Part shown: in pieces, positions 1 to 14,905 of the stretch
Layout: the number at the start of each line of letters is the position of its first letter
How positions within the stretch are numbered: the stretch's first letter is position 1
NCBI GenBank assembly: GCA_963573385.1
Contig: CAUYLG010022037.1
Location: 1-64,000 of the forward strand
Direction: 5' to 3'
DNA length: 64,000 nucleotides
DNA from: Cacajao melanocephalus
Taxonomy: Eukaryota > Chordata > Mammalia > Primates > Pitheciidae
Program-made: the position numbers and the translations under genes
The notes under the pieces: model-generated
What the model saw: the letters and a program-made list of their open reading frames with translations, nothing else
The model's database searches: none
Told to the model about the DNA's origin: nothing

Positions 1-59
1 GGGGGGGGATCCCCTGTTGTGTGGCTGTTAACACCCCCCATAACAAAAATTTTAAAACC

Positions 60-109
<50 letters not shown>
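1..109. repeat. Low-complexity window start: G run, then poly(A)
   Basis: The first bases are a run of eight G followed by a short odd segment, then a near-pure A tract of about 42 bp (67-108). The abrupt G run and lack of resemblance to the following L1 suggest a contig edge or a low-quality read end rather than normal intron sequence. Confidence 0.6.
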
Positions 110-111
<2 letters not shown>

Positions 112-585
112 AACATATAAGGAACTCGAAAACAGTTAAAAAAAACAAATAATTCTATTAAAAAAGGGAAAAATGATCTAAATAGACATTTCTCAAAAAA
201 AGTACAAATAGCCAACAGATTTATGAAAAATGCTTAACAACACTAAAGATCAGGGAAATGCAAATCAAAACCACAATGCAATATTATATCACCCTGGGTA
301 AATGGCTTTTAACAGAAAGACAAAAAATAACAGCTGCCAGCAAAGACACAAAGGGGTACTCAGGTACACTCTTGAAAGTATAAATTAGTAGAGTCATTTT
401 GGAAAACAATATGTAGGTTCTAGAAAAAACTAAAAATAGAACCATCATAAGATTCAGTCATCTTATTGCTGGGTATGTGTAACAGAAAGAAAATTAGTAT
501 ATCAAAGAGATTATCTCCACTCTCCTCTATATTGTAGCACTATTCACAATGACCAAGATATGGAATTTACCATATCTTGATCTGT
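110..585 (+). mobile_element. L1 fragment, ORF2 3' region
   Basis: Diverged words of the L1 ORF2 3' end occur in order: the gcaaatcaaaaccacaatg block near 260, the lone-nucleotide rich 'ggaaaacaatatg' block near 400, and the 'tattcacaat..ccaagatatgg' block near 541. It has many substitutions and no open frame. It stops at a perfect 10-bp inverted repeat (554-579). Confidence 0.8.
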
Positions 586-1009
586 TTTTGATAGGTATTT
601 GTACCTGGTGAATCTAAAGTCATAGGTCCAAAGTTGAAATTTAGTGATATTCTTATAAAAGGGTACATCTAAGTATGCCAGATTATAACATTAAAAAAGT
701 GAAAAATAAGCCAATTGACCATGATTTTTCTCAACATGATATCCAATAATCTTATTTTTTTCTCACCAAATCAATATTGATTTTGGAAATTGGCAGTTGC
801 AAACTAAGTCTGGAAATATTAACTCTTAATTCAGACAGGAAAATATCAGTGCATTCAGACAAGAAAAAAATCAGCGCAAATGTATAGCTGACATTTATGA
901 ATGTGCACTCAGTACTGGGTTCTTTAGAATGAATGTATTGAGAATAGCTATCCTGATTAATTTTCTTAACATTCATATGAATCAATTTTTTTATTCTTTT
1001 TAATCCTAT
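586..1009. other. Unassigned AT-rich intron
   Basis: No repeat family, coding signal or RNA gene is recognised. A 77-codon minus-strand frame at 752-985 shows no family features. Confidence 0.5.
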
Positions 1010-1240
1010 GGACTCACTTATTTATTCAATAGGTACTGATTAAGTGCCACCAATACACCAGGCACTCATCTAAATGTGAAAAATATAAAATTAACCAAAA
1101 TCCTTATCCTCATGTTGCTTAGCTTTCAGCATTACAGCTGAGAAAAATAATATGTAAGTAAATAAATAATCTGTCCATAGTCACATAATATGTAAGTGCT
1201 ATAAACAAATAATTCAAGTCTATATGACATCAAGAGTTAT
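1010..1240 (-). repeat. L2 fragment (antisense)
   Basis: It starts with a 'tatttattcaataggtactgattaa' type phrase and the following 'accaggcactcatct' block, the reverse complement of the L2 3' end, then decays. It is old and heavily diverged. Confidence 0.55.
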
Positions 1241-2699
1241 GCTTTTAACCATAATATTATATCCAAGACTCTGAAAAGTCAATAAATCTCTGATTTATCT
1301 TACTGTCCCCAATCACAAAATATCTAGTGCTACTGAAAATAAAAATTAATGATATACATTCATTTCTTTTCTTCCTACATAAAATCATCTGTGAATTGCT
1401 TTTTACTTTGGGCAACCTATATAGAACTAAGTGTAATGCAGTAGTATTGACAAACAGAAATTATAAACACCAGTTCAGAAAGAAATATATGAGGAGTAAG
1501 GAGCTTTAAAGGGTATATGCTAGTGTGCCCTAAAAATTGAGAGACGGAGAGAAAGAGAAAATAATATACTAGACAGATAAGCAAATTGTATGCTTTATAG
1601 CAATATAATAAGATATTACTTCTTTGGAAAAAATTAATATAAATAATTCATGGTATCTAGTTGTTTTCAGACATCCACAAATATATTAACATTCAGGAAG
1701 CGCTTAGGAAACTACATAAAATCTTGTATTTTTTTTCCTTCTTATGAGCCATCTATTATTGTAAATGTCTTTTAAGATGAAGAATCAGCTAAATATGATA
1801 TTGTGCTTATTCTTATAAGGCAAACATTACATATAACAGGCATTCTGGTGATAAATTCTTAGTTGAAAGAGCATTCTTTTGGCATTATGCAAGTTGTTTA
1901 TAATCTTCAATTCAATGAACATGCTGGGTTGCACTATTTCATGTAAAGAGAATAATAGATTATAAGCTTAACTATTACCATTTCATAGTTTATGGTCTCC
2001 CCAGCATACTCAGAGGCTCATTTTTCAGCATGACCTCCAGTGAGCACACATAAGTAAACAGAATCTTAAATTTTCTTAGGAAATAAGAGCAAAAATGTTT
2101 TGAATTAAATCTTATTCACCCAAAGAGGTTAAAGATGAAAATGTGACAAGTTCTCAAATGAACATGAAACATCATAGAATTACTATTATCCCTAACCCAT
2201 CTCATTGAGTTCACAATGTGTAACTGCATCTGAACATGTTTAGTTGCTTACAGGTGACAGCAACTCAGCATTCATTAGAGACTGGAAAAAAAATCATACC
2301 CACTCAAATTTAACACAACTTACAAAAGAAATAGTGTTCACTTAAAATATTAGAAAGGGGAAAGGTGTGTTTGCTTTGTTTTTACCAGGAGCTTATAAAT
2401 GTCCTACATATCAGAAGTGCATGCTCTGTGTCTGCACAATGTCATGCATTCAAACAAAATGTTCCAAATGAAAATTTGATTAGATGTGCAGGTGTTATGT
2501 AGACAGAGTAGAAAAACACTAGATTGGAGCTTGTCACTTTCCTACCAATATTTTGTTACTGTATAAATCAGCTTTGGCAAATGAAAAGATAGTTATTTTT
2601 ATTAAAAAAGAACTATGAGTATCAACTTCCACTTACAGACATGGCAAAGCAACTGATACTAAATTAGCTCTCTAGCTTTTTAAAAATAAAAGTATATGA
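1241..2699. other. Unassigned AT-rich intron
   Basis: Nothing recognisable was found on either strand. Frames are short and typical of AT-rich noncoding DNA. Confidence 0.5.
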
Positions 2700-4989
2700 A
2701 ATAACTTTTCAGATGCCAGACAACACACAGCACATTACTGTGGCATCTGAAAGAAGATAAAGAATGAAGGTTAGCTCTATGGTTACCCTAGCTTTCTGTA
2801 GGCATCACCTTCTAGACTATGGTAGGGGACAGGAAGTGGCAATCAAAATTAAGCCCAGTGGTCTTCCTAAGCTAAGGAGAGAGAATTGGCTAGAATTTGC
2901 AGGACAAAGTATCAAAGAGAAGAGATCTGTTCAGGGCAGAAATGTCTGAAATTTACATAGTAATTCCTTTGAGTCTCTCACTGAATACAAAGATGCACAC
3001 ATACAGGGACACTCTGTGCAGCTGGACGAAGAACAAAAATCAAAGTTATTCCTGGGGGTAGGGGACGATTACCAGAGCACTGTAGACTGAACTGTCAGAG
3101 CTTGCATAGGGCTAGGAGACCCAAATGAAGAAAGCACTTTGAACACCCAATACATTCAGTAGAGACTCAGAAGGAAATGCCTTTGAAGTAGAAATAATTT
3201 TGCATTAGGGTATGTGTTACTCTAGACACATGCTAACAAAACTGAAAAATAAGGATTGAAAGTATCAAGCTTATGCTCAAGAAAATTAACAGGCTAAAAG
3301 AACAAAACTCAAACCTTCATTAAGAAATAAGACAAAAGCCAGACAATCAACAAGATAGCTTTCAATCAAAAATTCCAAGAAGCAGAAAAACAGGCCCATA
3401 CCAGAATGAAAATCAACCAAAAGAGACATACCCAGAAGTAACAAAATAATGGAATTAGTGAACAAGGACTTTAAAATAGCTATTACCAACATGTTAAAGG
3501 ATTTAGAGGTAATCATAAATATTATGGGAAATCATAATCAAAACCACATAAATACAAATAAGGGCATCAGTGGAGAAATAGAAACTACAGAAAGAGATAA
3601 AACTGATAATTATAATTTTTCTCACTAAGGAAATTCCAGGTCAGATGATCTTCCTGGTCAATTTCATGAACTATTTAAAAATAACAATAATGCCAATTTT
3701 ACATAAACTCTATAATAAATTAGAAGGATATAAAATATATCTCAATTAATTTTAAGGTAATATATAAGTTAACAAAACCAATAAGGATGTAATACATCAT
3801 GACCTGAGGGTTATTCAAGGATGAAATGTTGGTTAACATTAAAAAATCAATCAGTGTAAGATGCCACAATAGCAGAATAAAGTAGGAAAATATTAACGTT
3901 ATCACAATAAATGCAGGAAGAAAATTGAACTGTTTTAATGCTACTTTATAATAAATATTTTTGCTAATTAGAAGTAGAAGACTTCTTCAAACTGAGGTCA
4001 TCTATAATTAAAAAAAAATGCCAGACTTAATAGTGTAACATTAAGTGCTTCTCATGTAAGAAAATGAACAAATCAAGAGTTTCTTATATCATTTCTGTTC
4101 ATCATTTACTTAGTGGCCTTAGCTAGTGCAATAATGCAAGAAAAATAAAAGGTATAAATAACAAGAAAAAAAGTAAAACTCATTATTCACAGATGACGTG
4201 TGTATAAAACCCTTCAGTATCAGCAAAACTACCAATAGAACTAATATGTTTGTTCAGTAAGATTATAGGATAGCGAGTCAAAGGTAAATATTAACTATAA
4301 TTCTACATAAAAGCAATAAAAAACTAGAATACAAATTACTATTCACAATATTATGAAAAAAAGATAAAAATGAATCTAATGACATCATACAAGACTGCTG
4401 CACTGAAAACATAGCTGAGAAAAATTAATGGATAACTTTATTAATCAGGAGATTAACTATGTTCATGGATAGGAATACAAAATATTGTATAGATGTGATT
4501 TCCCCAACCCAATTGATATGTGTATTCAGCATAACCTCAATCAGAATCTCAGAGGACATTTTTTTTTTTTGTAGAAATTGGCAAGCTGATTCTAAAATGT
4601 ATATAGAAACTTAAAGAATAAACTATCACCAAAGAATTATAAAAAAGAACAAAGTTAAAAAACTTACACTTCTTTATTTCATTTATTAAGTTATGATAAT
4701 TAAGTCTGTGGTACTGGCATAAAGATAGATAAATAAATGAATTAAATAGAATTAATAATCCAGAAGTAGGTCCACATATTTATTGTCAATTTATTTTGAA
4801 CCAAGGTGCCAAAGTAATCCAATGAAAAATTTAAAGCTTTTCAACTAATGGAGCTGAGCACAACTAAATAGATATGTTGGGCTAGGAGAATAAGAGTAAA
4901 CACTGACCTTTACCTCATTCCATACACTAAAATTAATTCAATATTGGTCATAGTCCTAGGAGTAAAACTTAAAACATATTTTATATAGC

Positions 4990-5300
<311 letters not shown>

Positions 5301-5481
5301 TATATAGATTTTTCTAAAAGAAAATATAAGAGATTTTCTTACCTTCATTACCTCGGAATAGACAGAAATTTCTTATACAAGACCCAGAAGGCACTAATTC
5401 TGAAAGTAAAAGCTTAATAAAATGTACATTGTCAACATTTAAAACATTCTCTAATCAAAAGAAAACTAAAAAACTGGACAG

Positions 5482-5791
<310 letters not shown>

Positions 5792-6197
5792 AGATAGGCA
5801 CACCACATTTTGACAGGAAATAATTGCAATATGTATATCCTACAAAAGATTTATATACAAACAACTTTCACCGCTTAATAATTAAAACATTTTTAAAGTG
5901 AACAAAATCTTTGAACAAGCATTTTCAAAGTTCATTTTAGAATTTACCAATAAATACATTAAAAGTGTGCCAATAAGCACACAAAAACATTGAATAACAT
6001 CATTAATCATTAGAGAAATGCAAATTAAACTGAAAACATTACACACTACATACCTTTAGAATAGCTAAAATTGAAACCATTGACCATATTACATGCTGGT
6101 GAAAATATGAAGCAAGTGAAAAATCTCATGCATTGCTTGAGGAGGGTAACATAATACAAACTCTTTGGAAACTGGTCTAGAATTTTCTTATAAAAGT

Positions 6198-6720
6198 CAC
6201 TATACTAGTTTTACATTGCTAGTGTAATAAATTACCACGAACTTGGTATCTCAAAATAATGCTAGGGGAAAAACCTGTTTCTCTGCCCTTTCTACTTCCT
6301 AGAAGTTGCCTGAATTCCTTAGATCATGGCTCCTTCCTTCAGCTTCAAAGCCTACAATGTTGCTTTCTCTGACTATAGTTCATTGTCAAATCTCTCTGTC
6401 TGATTGTAGCTAACAATTGTTCTTCATGATTAAGGATTTATGTTATTAGATTGAGCCCACCCAAATAATCCAGAATAATCAGTCTCCTTATCTCTCCTTG
6501 CACGTGTGCATCTTATATTCATCCAGACTCAAGGCAACTGTTATGCAGTTTTCAGGAGCTTCTTGCCTCAACATTTCTCTTTTCTTTCATACTTTATCTT
6601 TAATCATATCTGCAAATTTGCTTTTTCCATGTAATATAACATCTTCACAGATTAAAGGGATTAAGGTGTGGACATCTTTAAGGAGGCATTTCTTTTTTTT
6701 TTTTTTTTTTTTTTTTACTG
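6198..6720 (+). mobile_element. MLT1-like MaLR LTR inside L1M
   Basis: It begins with a 'tagttttacattgctagtgtaataaattaccacga' type opening and includes 'gagcccacccaaataatccagaataatc' and 'ggtgtggacatcttt', in the order of MLT1-type LTRs. It ends in a 26-base T run (about 6691-6716). The subfamily name is uncertain. L1M sequence continues on both sides, so this LTR is the younger insertion. Confidence 0.65.
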
Positions 6721-7215
6721 ACCATAGTTATCTTCAAATTTTCTTCCAGTTATTTACTCAAAAGAAAAAAGAATGTATAAAGTTGTATGTATAAAAAAGA
6801 CATATAAAAGTATCTGTAGCAGCCTTATTCTGACTAACCAAATATTAGAAACAATCCAAATGTCACAATTTGAATGCATAAACCAGTTGTGGTATATTTC
6901 AGTGTAATGTAATATCACCAGGCATTAAAAGGAATGAACTACTGATACATGCAACAGTATTGATGAACCTCAAAAACATGCTGGTTGAAAAAAAGGAAGC
7001 AAACTATAATGCATACTGTATTATTTTGTTTATATGATTTTTAAGAACAGGTGATAGAAATCATAATAGTGGTTGCCTCTAAAGAGACCAGGGCTAGAAA
7101 CTGAGCGATGATACAAGTGATCATTATGTGGTGGTGAGAATGTTCTATATCAAGATAGAGGTATGGGTTATATATACTGGAATGCCAATAGTTTTAACTT
7201 GCCTTAAATAGACAC

Positions 7216-7609
7216 TTGATAATGTATTTTGGCGGGGGGAGTACCAATTCTTTATGCATGTTGAGCAATTTTCTTTCCACTATTCTTAAGGGAAAAAAGA
7301 AGACTGAATACATTAGGATTAAACAACAAAAATTCACTTCAATAAAAAAGCATGCCTTTGTTATTGAGCTTTTATTCTTCTAGCAAGTACCATTTGTGGA
7401 ATAAATTAGGCATTAGGGATAAAGAAACACCTAAACTAAAATACAGCCACCACCAACAAAACATAAATACCCTGTACTATTAGATTAACTGATGTATTAA
7501 TAATAAAATAAAATTTAAAATATAACCACACATATATAAAAACTGAAAGCATAAATTTTAGCATAATATAGGACTAAATTTTTTTCTTTAAAGGTCTTGC
7601 TATTATTAA
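7216..7609. other. Unassigned AT-rich intron
   Basis: Nothing recognisable was found between the L1M 3' end and the MIR fragment. Confidence 0.5.
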
Positions 7610-7815
7610 GACTAGTAATTATAGCTTACATTAATGTACCAACTTGTTTGGCAGACACTAGCAAGACATCTTACATTATATTAATATTCACTATGACCTT
7701 GCACAATAGGTAGTATCACCATTTTATAGAAGAGAAAACTGAGTATTAAAGATGACAAGCAACTTGCCCAAGTCTACCCAACTCTTAAGTAGCAGAACAG
7801 AGTGTTTAACAAAAA
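7610..7815 (-). repeat. MIR (antisense)
   Basis: Contains 'ccattttatagaagagaaaactgag' and 'aacttgcccaagtc', the reverse complement of the MIR core, with matching flanks of the 'attatattaatattcactatgacctt' type. Confidence 0.75.
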
Positions 7816-7842
7816 TATGCCTGGTTGCAAGCCCCCTTCTAT

Positions 7843-7875
7843 ACACACACACATACACACACACACACACACACA
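7843..7875. repeat. (AC)n microsatellite
   Basis: About 16 dinucleotides with one 'at' interruption. Confidence 0.95.
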
Positions 7876-8075
7876 AGTTTTCTAATTCAGAACATTATAT
7901 GTGATATGAAGTTCAGCTAGATAAGTCTTTAGACTGCCATGTTTAGAAGAGAAAGAAAGAGTACAATGTTCACCTGAAAATTTACTTACCCTGAAGGCAT
8001 GCTTTGGAACATTACTTGGAACCAGCAACAACATATATTTTCTTTACTTCCGAGATGTATTCCTGAATAAGACTC

Positions 8076-8619
<544 letters not shown>

Positions 8620-9140
8620 GAAAAATGCACTGGACCAGTTAAACAGGTAAGGAGGACTTTATTCATGACTGTTGCAATAGGAGAGACTTCCGCAATAAGG
8701 AAAAAAGATTGAATCCAACTGTGCTGAAACAAAAGGCGGGTGGATTCTTGTTGCTGGTATGAGCTAATGGAAAAGTATTGGAGAACATTAAGATGTCAGT
8801 CCAGGTGATTGGCCATTTGTGTTTGCTAGTTGGTGCTTAGCAAAGTTAGGCTTCTATCCTTCTGCAGAGACTGAGACAGTAGTTCTATCTTTCTTGATGA
8901 TTACATTTTAAATGGATGGCACCTAGGTCTTTGAGAAGGACATTTCTGGACTATAGAAGATTCACTTATCAAAGGGGCAAAGAAAGAGTTTACAAATTTT
9001 CTCAAGTAAATACTCTAAGGAAAGGAAAAACAGAGGCCTGTAGTCAAGATGCCTGTTTAAAATTTAGTCAAGCTGAGGATAGTGTTGAAGCTTTCTTGGT
9101 CAAAATCAAGAATATTAAATATAAGTATTTTTCTTAACAG
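8620..9140. repeat. Possible diverged ERV LTR/interspersed repeat
   Basis: The stretch has more balanced composition than its flanks and phrases such as 'ggaggactttattcatgac' and 'caggtgattggccatttgtg' that feel like an LTR of an old endogenous retrovirus. I cannot name a family, and boundaries are approximate. Confidence 0.35.
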
Positions 9141-9649
9141 TATCTTAGTTTTGTGACTCTAACATTTGTAGAGGGAAGTGAACAGTACTCATTATATATA
9201 CTTCATGGCAATATTTACCATAAAGTTAGCTTCTTCCTCCTGCTTTAGACTCAAATTTTGCTTAATCCCTTCTTTCTTCTTAATGCTAAGCACAGTGGTT
9301 GCTCCAAATATGTGTAATAATTAGACAAAGTAATTAGCTGAAGAGTTTACAATAAAAGAATAAAGAAAGGAATTAATGAATACAATTTGATCGTGCATTG
9401 ATTGGTGAAATGGCAAAGGCAATATGTCAAAATGCATTGGTATTGTAGCTAGTGACATTAGATGTTAAGGTAAAAGTTTGGAAACCTAGCACAAACTTTT
9501 AATTTAAAAAATAAGAGGACCCTGTTAGGGACCTAAGATTTAATTTCATTACAAAGTGTGTGTGTGTGTGTGTGTGCACGTGCAACACATTGTTAAAGAA
9601 AAACTTTAGATCTATTTATAAATTATAAAGCCAACATACTGAAAGTGGA
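9141..9649. other. Intron with a (GT)n tract
   Basis: Mostly unassigned. A clean GT run of about 10 units sits at 9556-9576 and ends in gcacgtgc. Confidence 0.7.
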
Positions 9650-9850
9650 ATTTCTTACAGTATTTTGTATCTCCCTTTTAGAAACACTTGTTACACTTAT
9701 TATTGTTTATTACTTGGTCAGTGCTTCTTTTCTTCACTGGAATTCTAGAGGTCAGGAATAATTTATGACTTACTCATCTTATATCTTTTCTACAAAAAGT
9801 AGTGCCTGATACATAATAGAAACTTAATAAATATTTGTTGAATAAAGGTG
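9650..9850 (+). repeat. L2 3' end (sense)
   Basis: Ends with 'agtgcctgatacataatag' followed by 'aacttaataaatatttgttg', the classic L2 3' terminus, preceded by 'cttcactggaattctagaggtcagg'. Confidence 0.8.
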
Positions 9851-10810
9851 TATACAATAATATAAATGTTAAATTATTTTTCTAACCCAAATTAAAACAA
9901 ACCCTCCGTCTTTAAGAAGAAGGTACTTTTTACTCCATTTCTTTGCTTTTCAAATGCGTCACAGAAAGTTCTCAAATCCTCTATTGTCTAACTGGTTCTT
10001 TCTAATAGACTCATTGTTTTGCTGAATCTGCCAAGTCAAGTCAGAATTAATTTCACATTTGAATTTTCATGGATATAATGATTCTCTGATTCCAGGTAGG
10101 ATTACTCTAGCACCTTGGCAAGTTTTGTATAGCAGCCATTAGAAATATATTCAAATGATATGTTTTGAGAATAATGACACTGGATTTCAAGGATATGAGA
10201 TTTAATAATTCATCCAAAGGTAGAAAATGATTGGGTCAAGAGCTCAGGTTGCTTGCTATTCATTTCTTTTCTTTATATTGAAAAACTGTTGTGATGGCAG
10301 TTCTTTTCAAACCTTATGTATTGTGGCTAAGAACTTATTTAATTGCTTATTTTTGCTTCAATCAAAGGAAGATTTACATTTTCATGAATCAATATCAGTT
10401 CGGTCTTTGTTTTATAAAACGTAACCACTGAATAGCTGATAAAGACCTTCTATTTTAATTACATTTGTTTGTACATGTGGTTTGGGGATTAGTGAGGCAC
10501 TCTAAATGACCAATTGAGCTCAAACATTTGTACTAATATTGCATTATTTTTAACTGAAATATTTAACTGGTTGATTGGTTGGTTATTGCAAACTTTAGTC
10601 TTCTTTTTTGATGAAATGAATAATTTATTTCTATTTCTAAAATAAATACTGGTTTTGTAGTTTTGTTGGTTACATATACACACAGAATTTGTTGTGGCAA
10701 ACAGGGCATGTGTGTTTATGTATATTAAATACTGAAGAATCTCTAAGTATAAAAAGTCACAGGAAAAACTCAGTTAAAATGAATCTATTTAACATTAAAA
10801 TGTCGTAACG
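9851..10810. other. Unassigned AT-rich intron
   Basis: Nothing recognised. Frames at 10227-10424 (+) and 10489-10683 (-) lack family features. Confidence 0.5.
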
Positions 10811-11490
10811 TTGGCAGCAGTGAATCCATACAGGTCTTCAGCCACCTCACTTCTTGACTCCTCAGAAGAAAGAATTTGACTGAGGGGCATAGGGCACAGT
10901 GAGAGACTGAGGCAAATTTTAGAGCAGGAGTGAAAATTAAAAAGTTTTAGAATAGGAAGGCAAAGAAGTAAGGTACACTTTGAAGAGGGCCAAGTGGCAA
11001 CTTGGGAGATTCAAGTGCATGGTTTTATTTTTGACTTGTGGTTTTACATATCAGCATGCGTACAGGGGGTTACATCTCTCTTACTCTGATTCTTCCCTTG
11101 GGATGGGGGTGGCCTGCCAGCACTTGGGAGGGGCCACATGAGCAGTATGTTTACAAAAGTTGTACACATGCTCACTTAAGGCATTTTTCCTTTACCAGTC
11201 GAGTGTTCCTAGAGGAAGACCATACACCAGTTGAACGCTGCCATTTTGTCTCTTAGCGCACATGCCTGAGCCCACTCGCCCAAATACTGAGATCTTATCA
11301 GGAAGCTGCTAGTCACCAGCTTTAGGTATTTTCTTTTTATTGGGAGACTGCCTTTCCCTGGCACTGGCTGCAACCAATTATTATTTTAGAGAGACAGTTT
11401 AACAACCACTTGACCATCACCTGATAGTTGCCTGACTTTCCTGGTAGGGAAGAGGCAGCCCTCTCCTGTTCTGCTCATGTCTACCTAACT
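10811..11490. mobile_element. Probable endogenous retrovirus LTR, family unassigned
   Basis: A GC-richer block with LTR-like organisation, including 'ttgggaggggccacatgagc', 'accaattattattttagaga' and 'aacaaccacttgaccatcac'. I recognise the style of an old ERV LTR but not the subfamily, and I see no matching partner LTR in the window. Confidence 0.5.
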
Positions 11491-11519
11491 ACGTACTTTA
11501 ACAATAATAAAGAGTGAAG

Positions 11520-11888
<369 letters not shown>

Positions 11889-11889
11889 C

Positions 11890-12090
11890 TAACATTTATT
11901 AAATGTGTTATCAGGCCCTGTTATACATGCTTTACAGGCATTATCTTATTTCATCTCACAGGATCACTATTTATTAAGAACTGTCATCTTCCCATAGTAC
12001 AGATCAAAAACAATAGAGAATAAGTTTGCTCTCCAATCTTCAGAGTTAGCGCATGATAAGGCAAGAATTCCAACGAAAGCAGCTTCCAAA
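11890..12090 (-). repeat. MIR (antisense)
   Basis: 'acaggcattatcttatttcatctcac' and the following 'actgtcatcttcccat' block match the reverse of the MIR/L2-type core. Heavily diverged. Confidence 0.5.
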
Positions 12091-12937
12091 ATTCATACAC
12101 TTAGATGTCAATTTCCAAAATAAGATTGTTTCATAAACATTAAGAATTTGTTTGGGACATGTCCATCTTTAACACTTTTGTGGAATCACTTAGGATACTT
12201 TTCCCTTGTTTTTATACCTGTAGTATACCTGTAGTTTTATACCTGTAGTTTTATACCTGTAATATACCTGTAGTTTTATACCTGTAGTATTATTTTTCAT
12301 GGACTCATACATTATATGACAAGAAATGTTTGAGTGGATACTAATTTTATAATCAGTTTAGTCATGGGTCTTTTCATCTTATGACAATTTTTGCTTTTTT
12401 GAACCTAGTAAATATGGGTACTCTGGCAAATAATACTACTGTACCCATTAATAAATATATGTACCTCTGTAGGAATGTACATGAATTGACCAGGTAAACA
12501 CAAAGAAAGTACAAATAAGACTAGTACCTAGTCATTGTGACCTCCAGCACTGTTTGTTGAATTGGTTAAAATTCCTGGAAACAGAGGGAACCTTGTCCTC
12601 TCCTTCTTACCTTACCTTACCCCTCACGAGGCCCATATGTACTAGCTCATGTTAAAAAGATTCCTGAACAGGAAAGAAAGATTTTAAGTTTCAGCAGAAC
12701 TTTTCTTCAGAGAAAGTTATTTGTAGGAAGTAATCTTTTAAGTCTCTCACTATTAAAGCAAATGGGGCAAAATTTAACCTTTAAAATTTATGTCATTTAT
12801 TTATTAACTTCTAAAATCTTAACATTGATTTTTCTATTATATTTTCCATTTAATTCTCAAACCTGTAGACTAGTTAAATTTATCTACAAGTCTACAGAGT
12901 CTATATCCTTTAAGTTGTTGACAACTGTTTTGTGTAT
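12091..12937. other. Unassigned intron around the minisatellite
   Basis: Apart from the repeat at 12211-12287, nothing is recognised. A 60-codon frame at 12762-12944 has no features. Confidence 0.5.
12211..12287. repeat. Minisatellite with 39-bp higher-order unit
   Basis: Six copies of a core tatacctgta occur with alternating lengths 13/14-11-14-14-11-14, so that a 39-bp trimer (long-short-long) is repeated twice. One base differs (tag versus taa at the fourth unit). Confidence 0.92.
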
Positions 12938-13294
12938 GATATGATTTAGCTGTATCCCCACCCAAATCTCAACATGAATTGTAGCTTCCATAATCCCCAT
13001 GTGTTATAGCAGGGACCCTGTGGGAGGTAACTGAATCATGAGGGTAAGTGTTGCCCAGGCTGTTCTTGTGATGGCAAGTAAGTCTCATGAGATATGATGG
13101 TTTTATAAAGGGCAGTTCCCGTTGCACACACTCTTGCCTGCCACCATGTAAGATGTGCCTTTGCTTCTCTTTTGCCTTCCACCATGATCGTGAGACCTCC
13201 CAGGCATGTGGAACTGTGGGTCCATCCTCCTTTTCTTTATAAATTACCCAGTCTCAGGTACTTCTTCATAGCAGTAAGAAAATGGACTAATATA
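12938..13294 (+). mobile_element. THE1 solo LTR (MaLR)
   Basis: Starts tgatatgatttagctgt and ends gactaatata. It includes 'ggtaactgaatcatgagg', 'ggttttataaagggcagttc' and 'ttataaattacccagtctca', the usual THE1 order. No internal region or second LTR is attached. Confidence 0.92.
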
Positions 13295-14019
13295 GTATAA
13301 AAGAAAAAGACATGTGGTTTACCCAGCAGTATTCACATTTTTTCAATTTAAATTCTGGACACACTTTCACAGTTATGTTGAATGTCAGGAAATATCATTC
13401 TGTATAACTTTTAATTTTTCCTCTTATTGTCAGTTATCACTTTACCATGTATTGTGATCTATAGAAATGTCAAGATCAAAGTGAACACTAATCCTGGAAA
13501 GTGAGGTAGCTATGTATTTTCTACCATGGACCAGGTGCATCTATGTTTTGATCTTTGCTGATTTATAAAACTGCTCTAATCCTGCCCATGATTCGCTTTC
13601 TTTATTTTCCAAAGGCAAGAAAGCTTCATGTTGCTTTCTTTAAATCTCAACTGCTGACTTTTCAATTCTCTAGAACAAATCTTATTTCAAAAAATATGCT
13701 TGGAAAATTCAGTAATGAACTTTTTCAAATTGTGAGATTGTTATCACATCACTACCAAGGTATCTAATGGTAGTCTTTTTATATTTTTTTTCCTACACAG
13801 ACTAAATAAAAATAGCAAAGTCTTTTTTTTTCTGTGCAAATAATAGTTCTTGGTGAATTATCAATATTTTTGGCCATATGGCTCTTTGCTAGAAGTAAAC
13901 AGCTACTGGTAAAACTCTACATTGATTTTACAGTTTTGAAATTGTAAAATGACAGTGTTATAATCCAGCAGAGCAATACATCTTGTACCTCTCACCAGGG
14001 AGGGTTATGTGTAAGCCCA
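13295..14019. other. Unassigned AT-rich intron
   Basis: Nothing recognised. The 70-codon frame at 13555-13767 has no family features. Confidence 0.5.
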
Positions 14020-14215
14020 AAGGAGGGTGATCTCTCTTGTATCTATATGATTTAGCACTTTATTACATTGTATTATCCTTTCGTTGTTTATTCTTTCTAA
14101 TTTCTTATTTTTTAGAAATGTCATAAATTCTTTTGGGCCAGGAATTGTGGCACTTTATTGTTCTAACCTTCCCATTTTCTCCTTTTTTGCCTATAATCCT
14201 AGCACATAATGCTTG
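14020..14215 (+). repeat. Possible L2 fragment (sense)
   Basis: 'tttagcactttattacattgtatt' followed at L2-like spacing by 'gggccaggaattgtgg' and 'cctataatcctagcacataat' resembles the L2 3' region. Diverged, so tentative. Confidence 0.45.

Positions 14216-14905
<690 letters not shown>

Noticed and set aside
7843..7875. CRISPR-like or other ordered repeat array
   Set aside because: Simple dinucleotide repeat. No spacer-repeat structure exists anywhere in this mammalian window.
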